Assembly (NCBI GenBank): GCA_019915135.1
Contig: JAHLMK010000015.1
Span: 434,001 to 498,000, forward strand
DNA length: 64,000 nt
Source: Strobilurus pachycystidiatus
Taxonomy: Eukaryota; Basidiomycota; Agaricomycetes; Agaricales; Physalacriaceae
Direction: 5' to 3'
This document shows, piece after piece, positions 44,992 to 54,818 of this stretch (position 1 is its first letter; the number at the start of each line of letters is the position of its first letter). The notes below the pieces were generated by a model that worked only from the letters and a program-made list of their open reading frames with translations, ran no database searches and was not told the origin of the DNA. The translations under genes were made by a program, and so were the position numbers.

Positions 44992-47900
44992 TCAGAGCTC
45001 CCCATTCTCGGCGTCATTCTCATCGCCGCCTTCATCACTCTCCTCCCCTTCCTCGTCGTCCTCCTCATCCTCTGCGCCCTGCTGTGGCGCACTTTCCGCC
45101 GCTTCCGCCGCTTGCATTTCCGATAGCGTCTTGGACCACAGGCTGGTAAAATGATCGTGCAACCGCCGTTGGAAGGCCACCTGCTCTTTAGCATAAGCAC
45201 GGAGACCCTCACCCAATGCTGAATCTTCCACACTTCGTTTCGTCACACGGTCCTCCCACCACTGCGCCTTCCACTTCAGGTACGCCAAGCAGCGCCGCAT
45301 CTCCTCCTTCAAGAGCATCACTTCCTCCCGCATCCGCTTTACCCGTGCACGGCTCTTGCACCATTCCGACCTCAGGAGCTTATTCTCCAGATCCGTGCCA
45401 TCGTTCACGTTCAGGCGAGTCGTTCCCCAGATCCATGAGAGCTCCTTCCTGGTCTCCCCCGTACCATCCTTCTTCGTCCTCCTCTCGTCAGCCAAATCCA
45501 CCCCGCCTTCATTCTCTTCCACTCCCAATGCATCTAGGGATGCAATGCGCCCCTCATCCTCCTCCTGACCACTCTGCACCCTTCCACCGACCTCTCTGCT
45601 GCCTCCTTCCTCTTCCTCCCCCTCCCCCTCCTCATTGGTCCCCTTTTGTCCCACCCATGGCTTGAGACGGGTAGCGTCGGTGTATGCTCGGATGTCCGAA
45701 TTGCTCAAGGGACGCAGAACCGTCTGCCACTCCCCCTCTCCATCCAACAGTAGCTTTGCCTCCCTTCCTCGCCTATACTTCTTCGCCGCGTAGAGCGCCC
45801 GGTCGTGGACTCGATCGATTATCTCCCGTGATCGAACGTTGGCGCTTTGTCCCCGAACGTTCGCCTTCTTGAATTGAATCATGCGCGTTTTCAAGCGGAG
45901 GGTGTGGCGGATAGTGTCAAGGGCGTCCAAGCACTGGGCGGAGCGAAGGCGGGACTCCATACCGGCCAAATCGCCTGTACAAACGGCGGACCTTTTCTCA
46001 GCAGGCAGACTGGAAGGGAGCCAGAGCTTGGCCTCCTCTGGCTGTATGTTTGAGGACTCCCCCTCATACTGTTCCTCCTCAACAACCTCCTCTATCTCTG
46101 TGAGGTATTGCAGGAGGCCGGGCATATAGACCGCACGCACCCGGCGCCAATCGCGCAGTTTACGGTCAAGAACGTTCCTCTGCTCCGCGAGAGTAGAGCT
46201 CTGCCGAACAGTGGGCGAGGTATGCTGTGCCGCAAAGTCTCGGACTTTTATCCTGAATAACGGTCAGCTCTGCACCCAGCCCAGCAGCATGAGAAGGACT
46301 TACTGCTCTTCTTCCAGCTGCAGGCCCATCATTACAAACGTATGCGGGCTTGTGGCGTGGAGTATGGCGCCTCCTCTCCTCCGGCGTTCCAGCTCAAAAT
46401 CCTCCAGCTCCTTCACAACCTTCGCTTCACTCATCCCGGCCTCGTCCACCTCAAACGGATTCTCCGCTCTCTTCGGATAGCCCTCCTTCTCCCATTCCTC
46501 GCATAACGCGTCCCACTCCACGATGAGCTCTTCCGGAATACTCTCCGTGAACCCTCTATGCCCCTCCTCCTGCTTGTTGCGATCCGCAATCGCTGCGATG
46601 TATCTGCGCCGCAAAGTAGAGCCCATGCTCACGTACTTCTCGAAGTTCCACCATTGGAAGTGATCTTCCAGCAGTAGATGGCGCGCTCCGGGACCGTTGG
46701 TTTTCGTCGCATTGCCTAGGACGTTATGGGGCCCCCAAAGTCGCTCTGGGGTTTCGAGATCGCTGTTCCCCACTCCACGGATGAAGTTGAGCGAGAACTG
46801 CTTATGGCCCTTGCCCTTGTGCGCCGGTTCGTGGAATTTCGGGATGGCTGGAATGAACGTGATGCCGGGCATGCGGTATTGCTCTGGCCAGTCTTGATTC
46901 ATGCGGCGGTAAAAGTTGACGAACCACTGGCATGCGATGTCATAGCTGAGGAGTATGAATAAGAGCGCGTGAAATGGTGCCAACCCGAGCATAACTCCAT
47001 AGTCCATTGGCGCGTATCTATTAGCAAGAACGTCAGCTTTATGTCAGAATACATGGAATGAAATCACCTACGCCTCGCCCTTTGTCAGGTTGACAAGAGA
47101 CAGCAGCATCTCCCCCCGCCCACAGGAGACCGCGCCGACTCCTGAATACCGAAGGTTCTTTCCACGACTCTCTGCGCGCCTGATTGCGTCGAAGCCCGCA
47201 CAAGTGCTGATCTCCTGCCCACTGGCCTTAGACTGCATCAGCCTCATCTGCTGCTCGTACTCCGCCCGCGGCCCAAAATACGTCCACCCGATCCCATAAC
47301 CCGGATCTCTCGACCAAGAAGAGACCATCTGCGACTTCAACCGGAAATTGGCGTCAATGCAGACAATCAGCGTATACAAGAACCTGAGATACAAATAAAT
47401 CAACACCAATATGAATGCGCCACAGTCAAAAGATGACTCACACTAGCTCCGGGGGCGCGTTCTTCCAATCCTCAGGCAGATTGATCCCCGGATGAGGACA
47501 CGTAGGACATTGTATCGCCAACTCTCCTCGCTGTGTACCTGCCACGCCCGTAGGATCATGTGCGCGCCCGCCCCGCTTCAGAAGTTTCAAAAAGCGCCAC
47601 TGTAGCGCCATCCGCGCGAAAACCTTCCTGCGGGCAACGGGTACCTTCACCTTGGAGTTGTTACCCAGCTTCTCCAGCGTCGTTGTGAAATCGGTGACGG
47701 GGAGTTTGGAGCATAGCGAGAGTTGATGGTGGAATTCCAAAACCTGGAAGGTGGCGCCGCTTCTGGGGATGGATTGTGATCCTGGGTACAGCCGGCGACG
47801 AAGGAGTTGAATGTGCTCTGGCTGCTTGCGTTCGCATCCACAGTAGTCAATCGCGACGGGGATATCACCCGTAATATGGAAAACGCGGAAGTCTTGGTGC

Positions 47901-48699
47901 GCGGGAGCAGGGGAGGGGCAAAACAGGCTGGTATGTCCAAGTTGAATGCGCAACCCGAGATCTTTGAGCGAGGCCTCCTCAAAAGCGTCGTTCTTCCACT
48001 CCTGTCCAAAGATGAGCGCGTCAACCTTACTCAAAAAGTGACACTGACCTCAATGCGATGAAGTGGATTCAATCGATGTCTGCGCTTGATGCAGACGCTG
48101 CAGAGCATGTCGTCCATGAAGCAATTCCGACATCGATATTGAGGAGCACCCTTGACGGGTTCGCGGCGGGTATCACAGTCAACGCAGTGGGTTAGTTTCC
48201 GACAGTCGCCTCGTCCCTCGGGGCGCACAATCTCGTCCAGGTACTCCGAGGCCCATTGGCGGATCCAGAAGATATTGGGGCGCAAAGCCTGCTGCGTCCG
48301 CTTTCTCTTCTTCTTCGTGGACCCCTTCTTTCCCTTCTCTGCCCGTTGGAAGACGCGACTGTCCTCCATCGACGCGTCCACCTCAACATCATACCATCCG
48401 CCATCTTCGGGGTCCAGTTGGTAGTCGTCACAATCGTCGACTGCCCAGGACCCGTCTGTTGTCCAGTCGCCACGCCCAGGCTCACGTCCGCCGACATTCT
48501 GCCTGCCTCGTGACCGCGTGGAGTAGTCCCGAGACGCCGCCACAGCACTCCAAGCATTCTGAACGACAGCTCGCTCACGCCCATTCCCTGATGGTCGGGA
48601 GCGCTTGGAAGGACCCACTGTTGGGAGGTTGTGATCCCGAGCTAGCCTGCGACCCCCGGCACTGAGAGCCGTCCAGGTTCCGTCTGGGTTACGTTCCAT
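44992..48699 (-). CDS. KDZ transposase with CxC2-like cysteine cluster (1,165 aa)
   Basis: Exons 48699-48049, 48001-47442, 47383-47072, 47017-46304 and 46252-44992 join in phase (introns 47-58 bases), giving 1,165 residues. The start is at MERNPDGTW. Residues about 165-215 form the transposase-associated cysteine cluster (CVDCDTRREPVKGAPQYRC, then CFMDDMLCSVC and the HRL-PLHRIE histidines). Next come the family segments LGHTSLFCPSPAPAH, CGCERKQP and CPHPGINLPE. The RNase H-like core has Asp in IDANFRLK, Asp in SYDIACQWF and a Glu in SDLETPERLWG. The last exon is coiled-coil and acidic. It catalyses excision and insertion of the element; all parts look functional. Confidence 0.92.
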
Positions 48700-49016
48700 G
48701 GGTGAGAGCTTGGGGGAGCGGCTGGGACAATGAGTGTGGACAAGGCAGCAGATGGCACAAGGGGGGAAAAGAGGTGGGTGGAGCGTAGCACGTGAGCTGA
48801 CTATAGAAAATATCAACCAGCCTGGGAGGACTTAGGCCATAGGCAGGAGGGAGGTTGTCATGTGAAATTTTTCCTATGTACGGCTCTTCTAACCAATGAC
48901 CTACTGCAAATAAAGAGTCGAGAGTAAAGTACAAGAATGTTAGAATAAGGAATAAAGTAAAGCATCTGTCAGAAGAGTGAGGGAGTGTAATGTAAAAAGT
49001 CCATATGATGCAAGTT
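48700..49016. other. Spacer between transposase and TET/JBP gene
   Basis: It is 317 bases, with the transposase promoter on the minus strand and the dioxygenase 3' end. The open frame crossing it is a shadow. Confidence 0.5.
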
Positions 49017-51215
49017 TTAGGCGTTAGGCCAGACGGGAAAATAGTCAACATTGGAATCCGCAAGTCCATCAGCAAAACGTTCCCACTCTGCCAGCTCCGA
49101 CGCGGTGGCGTTGTCACGGAAAGATGCGTCTGACTGGAATCCGTTATGCACCCAGCGGAAGAGGCCGGCAGCTGAGTACATGACAAAGGAGCAGCGGACA
49201 CCGTCTTGCTCGACACTAATGTTCCCATGCTTGACCAAGGCTGAGGGAAGCAGGATCAAGTTGCCTGGCGGGAACTCGATGATACGCTTCAAGTCCCACA
49301 GAATCAAGTGCCCGCCCTTCTTGGGATCAAAGGCTCCCATCACCCAAACGGCGCAAAGCCCACGAACGAGGTTGAGGTGGTCGGTGTGAAGACGGGTGAA
49401 AGCGTTCGGTGGTAAGTTGACGTGGCAGGCGGCGAATGCGCAGTTATGGAACAAGCGCTTGAGCTCGTCGTCGTCCTCGAGCACGTTGACCAACGTGTCT
49501 TCGTAATCTTGCCAGGTCCGTGGAAAGTACTTGCGTAATTGTTCTGTCATCCGTTCAGCCCAACCGCCTTTGAATAAAGAAGGATGCATTTACCATCTGC
49601 GAATCCTGCCATCCGAACGAAGGGCTCACTTCTCAAAAGCTCCGTGAGCAAAACTTCGTCGTCGGGATGATTGACGAGTTTCCCGGGGATGATGCGGCCA
49701 CCACCAAAGGAAATACCCATCCCCTTGGCAGGATAGTATCCGCGTCGATGGTAAAATGCATTCCGAGCCCAGTGAAGCTTGTGGCGTAGTTCGCTGAGCC
49801 TGCGGACAGCCTCGCGCATCAGCGCCTCCCAGCGAGGGTCGTTAGGATGACCGGCGAGGACCACGATGAGGCGACCTTCGGCGTCCAGAATGAGCTGCGG
49901 TTTGCTGCCAGCAATGTCAACATGAGGGCGTTCTACTGACAAAAAAAGACTCACCCTCCTTCCCAAGCAACGACCATCCACCCCTCCTCGACCATGCGCG
50001 GTATGTCTTCGACTGTGAACACCCGACTTTCCTCCGGGTATTGGGGACCGGACCACTTCAAAGGGTTGACTTTGAAAGACGTCTGGTGCACGGACGCGCC
50101 AGTCGTGTAGCGAAAGCTTGCAGCCTTGACCTTCCTCCGGAAACCCTCCTGCGCCGATGAGCTGGGGGTTTGGCTGCGAGACTTGGACCTCCGGCGGTTG
50201 CGAGCTTGATTCCGCTCATGGCGCTCCTCGGGAGACTTGGTGCGCCGTTTCTTGACAAAGGGCTCACCGGCAGAGGGACCTTCGGTCCAAACTGCCTTGC
50301 GCTTGGGGCGAGGCAGGGCGTTGGTCTCCGGCAGCCACGTGTAGTCGATGACGGGCCGAAAGTTAGCGCGTTTTGGCTCCAAAGACGGCGACGGAGAGGA
50401 TGGAGTAGAGGACAGCGGGCTACAGTCGTCGTCTGACCCAAGAGTTGACGAACGAGCGGACGGTTGGGGCGAAGGATTAGGCGTAAACAGCGGGGATAGA
50501 GGAGGAGTAAAGAGAGATGGCCCGACTGGCGCTGCGATGGGAGAAGCGAGGGGAGAGCCCAACGGGGAGTCCAACGGGGTGAAGAGGGGAGAGGGCGGAG
50601 GCGTGAAAAGAGACTCGTCTCCTTCCTGAGCGTAACAGACCCCGCTGTCGCTCTCCTCGTCGCTGCTGGAGCCAGACTCGTCGTCAGACGGCGGATACTG
50701 GTGCAGCTCCACCGAGGAGGGTGCTGCTACAGCCGGTGTGGGCGTAGATGATTGAGGCGTGGACTTCCGTGAGTCCGAGAGATATGGTGGAGCCGGGGAG
50801 AGGCCAAGCTGACGCAAGCTGCGCCGAAGAGCACCCCAAGGACGACGCTTGGGATTCCCGACGACCTCGACATCATGCTCCTCCTCGCCAGACGGCCGCG
50901 GCTCTTTCGCGCGGCGTACAAAAAGCTCGCGAAGCAAGGCCTTGGTCTTGACCACGGGCACCACGAACGGGGACCAGACGCGTCCGCTCCGAGTCGCTCT
51001 AGGCTCCAGAAAGTCTATGCACAAAGTCAGCAAGCACTCAAACAGCGGGGCAGTTGAGAAGGAGATGAGAACTAGCCAATGCATGCAGCTCTCAATGCGG
51101 CCTCCGCTGGTCCAAACGGCGGACCGACGCGTACTACCGCCCCCAGGAGCGACATCCAGAAGCCAATCACGAGAAAAGAAAAGCGTGAAAACAATCCAGA
51201 CCACTCACCAGACAT
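49017..51215 (-). CDS. TET/JBP family dioxygenase, KDZ-associated (634 aa)
   Basis: TET/JBP enzymes oxidise 5-methylcytosine or thymine in DNA using Fe(II) and 2-oxoglutarate. Exons 51215-51209 (only 7 bases, M-S-G/), 51014-49955, 49904-49594 and 49543-49017 join in phase; introns are 194, 50 and 50 bases. The N-terminal half has RSGRVWSPF, a Ser/Pro-rich region with FTPP-SPLFTP repeats, and a basic stretch (KKRRTKSPEERHERN). The catalytic core has the HxD iron site in LHTDHLNL, then GAFDPKKGGHLILWDL, FPPGNLILLPSAL, the distal His in VKHGNI and the Arg in RCSFVMYSAAGLFRW. All ligands are present. It lies 317 bases behind the transposase on the same strand, matching the known KDZ pairing. It may help the element evade or reset host DNA methylation (inference). 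Confidence 0.88.
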
Positions 51216-51667
51216 AGCGCCCAATATTTCTCCTACCGTCTCCCTGTCGCGAACGCCAGGCGGTGCGGTCGACTTGCGGTCAATGTGGTAAGAGCAGAGG
51301 ACAAAAATAAATTGTGACGTTACATAAAGGGTGACTTGTTCTCGATCCGCTGCAAGAAGTGACGAGCTTGAACTCCCGGCCTCAGGCTATGGAACAGCAA
51401 TATAAAGACATGACAAGATTGGGATGGAAATATCACTATGACTTGTGTGCAACGCCAAAAAAAACTATGGAGGGAAAGAGGAGTTAAACTATGTCTTACC
51501 AAATCGGTGCTTGTGAAGGCCTACATCTAGGAAATGATCGTAAATGCATGCTCTTGCCTTCCTCCATAATTGACCTCGTCTACACCCCTCCCGAATTTTC
51601 TCGTTCTTTCTCTCTCAGTGAGGTGTCACTCAGCTGCTTGAAATACTGATATTAAATTATCTATAGC
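51216..51667. promoter_or_regulatory. Divergent promoter region between TET/JBP and the 194-aa gene
   Basis: This 452-base gap lies between opposite starts at 51215 and 51668. No gene is seen. TATTAAATTATCTATAGC just before 51668 is the most AT-rich part and a plausible core promoter for the plus-strand gene. Confidence 0.4.
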
Positions 51668-52308
51668 ATGCCTTTTGCTCGCAAAAAGCCTGGACCGAAA
51701 CCCATCTACACCACCAAGCTAGAGAAGAAGGAAGCGCGACAAGAGCGCAACCAACGCTACTGGCGTGCCCATGGGAGGTTGCAGAATGATGTACGGCGCG
51801 TCAGACGCGAGCTCAGAGCGCTGCTCATCGAGTAAGTGTTCTAAATTCTGCGATGACTTTGATACTGATACATGACACTTCTACAAGGGAGAACGATCAT
51901 CACATTGAGATCCCTCATCCCGTCACGGTCGAAGACTCTGGACGTCAACCAGGAAAACCCGACGTCTCTGAGCCTGTGAGGAGGGCCGTCCGAGATATCC
52001 GACAGCAGCGCGCCAACTATCGTGCGCTCACCAACAACAATCCGCGCTCCTACCTCAAACAAATTTGTGCGGGAATTCTTGCGGAGGACGACGATCTTTT
52101 TTGTGATCTATTCGAGAATGAATACCATTTATCAGAGTGGCTGAAGTTGGCTGAGGCGTCTTGGGAAAGGTTGGAGAGGTCGGAGGAGCTAGACGTAGGT
52201 GTGCGAGAGGATCTCTCGTCCATGCTGGGGGACATGAAGGACATCCTCCATATGTTCAGAAGAGTCAGCGAGTCGGTTGAAGAGAAGCGCTTGCCCGACG
52301 ATCTTTGA
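51668..52308 (+). CDS. Small basic/acidic KDZ cargo protein with AT-hook-like start (194 aa)
   Basis: Exons 51668-51831 and 51888-52308 join in phase (56-base intron). The N-terminus, MPFARKKPGPKPIYTT, contains an AT-hook-like GPKP core in a basic setting, followed by a highly charged helix (KEARQERNQRYWRAHGRLQNDVRR). The second exon is mainly acidic helices (DDDLFCDLFENEYHLSEWLK, then WERLERSEEL) and ends EEKRLPDDL. The charge pattern suggests a DNA-binding or transposase-partner protein, which is inference. It is transcribed divergently from the TET/JBP gene. I do not recognise a named family. Confidence 0.65.
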
Positions 52309-52410
52309 GCGCATATTCTGCCTCACCAGTTGCACACTTAAGTAGATATAACATGTCATCATGATCTTACAAATCCACGGCGTTCAAAAGAGGATGAATG
52401 TCTGATTATA

Positions 52411-53380
52411 CTACAATGAATCTGGCCAAACGTACTCCGTACGTAGATCTTGCGCTGTATAAGAACGCTCATCCCACTCCAGTGGGCGGAGGTGCGCGAA
52501 TTCCGGACGAATGCATTTGAAATGCTCAAAGATGTCCTGCTGGACACGCGCGCATCGATTTTGCCGCTTACGGACCTCATAGCCCCAGGCTTGTATGTGA
52601 GGAAGTCTATGAGGGAAAGTAAGATTAGATCACAACAATACAGACCAACCAGGAGATGCTCACTGTCCGACAGGCGTCGTGAAATCGACGGCTGCATAAA
52701 GTGCGTCGACGGCAACAGACGCATTCATACAGGCGGCGGCCCGCCAGTGTCGATCCGAACTTGCCGTGTAATCGAATATCTCCGCACGTGGGAATATCTC
52801 CACAGGCGGTGATACTGGCGTTTTGCTACCCCATGCAAACATGTTGTGATGTACGCGAAACATCATAGCCTAGGTCAATTCAATACATTTAGTATGATAA
52901 GATAATCTTGTCAGAGAAAACGGAGCTTACAGCGGCCAGATTATCATTACATGGGCGGATGCTTTGCATGCGCTTGCGCCAGAACTCCCGAAGCAGATGC
53001 TCGAACAAGGACACGAGGTTGAGACTTAACGCCTCCCGATACCATGGGCGAGTCAGGCGTAGCACATCCATATTTTTGTGCGTGAAACCGAACCGCGTAT
53101 AGGCGTAGGCCTTCCTGTCGACTCCTGGCAACCAGGGTGCGGGAGAAGATTCCAGTAGGGAATCCCAACGAAGGCGGAGACGATGATGAGATGGCTGGAG
53201 ACCGCCGTAACGCGCCCTGTTGTGATCGCCATGTTGCTCGCCTATGGCGTTGATGTGGTCCAGGTCGGGATGAAGATAAAGGTCCATTGACGGAGGGAGA
53301 CGAAGGGCGCAAGGAGCGGGGCACGCGGATGCCGATGAGCAATTTGACAGCAATTCAGGGTAGGACAACCGCCGACGCAT
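52411..53380 (-). CDS. KDZ cargo protein of unknown function (283 aa)
   Basis: Exons 53380-52931, 52869-52664 and 52606-52411 join in phase (introns 61 and 57 bases), giving 283 residues from ATG 53380 (MRRRLSYPELL) to TAG 52411. Visible features are MDLYLHPDLDHINAIGEQHGD, WLPGVDRKAYAYTRFGF, an amphipathic helix (LVSLFEHLLREFWRKRM), FRVHHNMFAWGSKTP and a Trp-rich end (LRPLEWDERSYTAQDL). No signal peptide or membrane span. The H-P-D-L-D-H motif could bind metal, but no known fold is identified. It is convergent with the 194-aa gene. Confidence 0.65.
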
Positions 53381-53475
53381 GTGCACGATCTTGTCTTAGG
53401 GTTGGGGGCTAGCTTTGTGGGCAGCAAAAAATCATGGTATTGGGGGGCGGCTACGATAAAGCAAGTACAAGACGG

Positions 53476-54088
53476 TTAGGTGGGGCGCGGTGGTAGACCA
53501 ACAACATAGGCAATCAAAGGGGAGTTGGGGGCAAAAACAACAGCAACGTTACCGGCGAAGTACTCGTCGCTGTAGCGCTCCTTTGCCCGCTCAAAGGTGG
53601 GGTAGCCTTGTTGGACGCTGCCGCGTACGCGAAGCACGAGGGGACCGGCCTCAGTCCTGCGTCAGATGTTAGCAGTTTTCCGCGTATTGGAGGCAGCACG
53701 CACCAGCTTCCAAAAACCCCGACACGTTGACCCACTACGACAGCATACCAGGTCGGTACAGAACTGGCATGAGGTGGTGCGATAAGGTCGTTGGGGTGAG
53801 GAATCCGATATGTGGGAACGGCTGGGGCGGAGGCAGGTAAGTGCACTGGCGCCGGAGCGGGTTTGGCGGATGTGGGACCAGTGTCTGGCGTGGGGATGGA
53901 AGACGGCGGCGGTGCTGGGCGGCGGCGACGTGGTGATGTAACGGTTGTCGTCGATGAGGACGATGTCGTTGTCGTCGTCATCGTGGTCGTGATGGTGGAA
54001 GAGGTGCTGTAGATGGTGACCTCGATGTCTGCCAGATTTGAGATCACGCTGGCTTGGAGCGACGACAGGGCTTACCAGAGTTAGACAT
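53476..54088 (-). CDS. Protein with RNase H1 N-terminal/viroplasmin-like domain (172 aa)
   Basis: Exons 54088-54076 (13 bases), 54028-53704 and 53656-53476 join in phase with two 47-base introns. A Thr/Ser-rich N-terminus and a Pro/Ala linker precede the domain TWYAVVVGQRVGVFGSW, then VRGSVQQGYPTFERAKERY. That pattern (aromatic-aromatic-x-V-V-x-G, G-V-F-x-x-W, then G-Y-P-T-F-x-x-A) is typical of the small fold at the N-terminus of RNase H1, where it binds RNA-DNA hybrid, and of caulimovirus viroplasmin. No RNase H catalytic domain follows, so it is a stand-alone binder. It faces the 998-aa gene across an AT-rich promoter region. Confidence 0.65.
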
Positions 54089-54818
54089 GACCACAAATAA
54101 GGAGTAAAGGAGAATATTCATGAATATATTCCTAATCTTATTCATGAATATGAATATGATGAATATATTATATTCATGAATAAGAATAAGTTGACGAATA
54201 TAGAATATGAACCTTCAAGTTCACATAATCCTCAACTCATTCATGAGTGTCTGACAATACTGAATTCTCAGTACTGAAGACAAGTTTATGATAAATTTAG
54301 ATGCTGTTTGAATGATTTATAGTTCATTCAATAACTTTAACTGTGATTTTGAGTGACATTGAGATGATTATACTTGTATATTCGTGAATATTCATGAATA
54401 AAAGCGAAATATTCGCAGTGAAGATTAAGTTGACGAATAAGATTAAGAGTATATTCATGAATAACAATTATGACCCTTGGAGGGGGGATTATTTGTGTGC
54501 ATGAATAAGAATATACTCGAATATATATTCGTGGACATCTCTAACCAGAGTCATCGCCGTCCGAGGCAAGGGAGATGAATGTTGATGGGAGGGGAGACGA
54601 TGGAAGCTGCATGACGGCACAGTATCAAAAGGTGTACCAGGGCAGAGTCGCGTGGCATGCATTGAATGGAAGGGCCCGGGTACCCAAAGCAAACCGTCAA
54701 CGTAACGACGTCCAGGCCCAGCATTCTTACTGAATTGGTGAGTACTTAGATCTTGCAAGGTCCCTACGCGTGATTGAGGACTTAATGCCATCTAGACGTT
54801 TGGACTTCTCAATAGAAA
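54089..54818. promoter_or_regulatory. AT-rich divergent intergenic region with ATTCATGAAT palindromes
   Basis: Five copies of the palindrome ATTCATGAAT lie at 54116, 54140, 54172, 54390 and 54453, with a repeated TTGACGAATA at about 54191 and 54430. The region divides the viroplasmin-like gene from the 998-aa gene and is far more AT-rich than its surroundings. It could be a regulator or transposase-binding array, or a promoter. Nothing coding. Confidence 0.55.

Noticed and set aside
45216..45665. Plus-strand Pro/Ser-rich ORF over the last transposase exon
   Set aside because: It is a shadow of the acidic transposase C-terminus on the minus strand.
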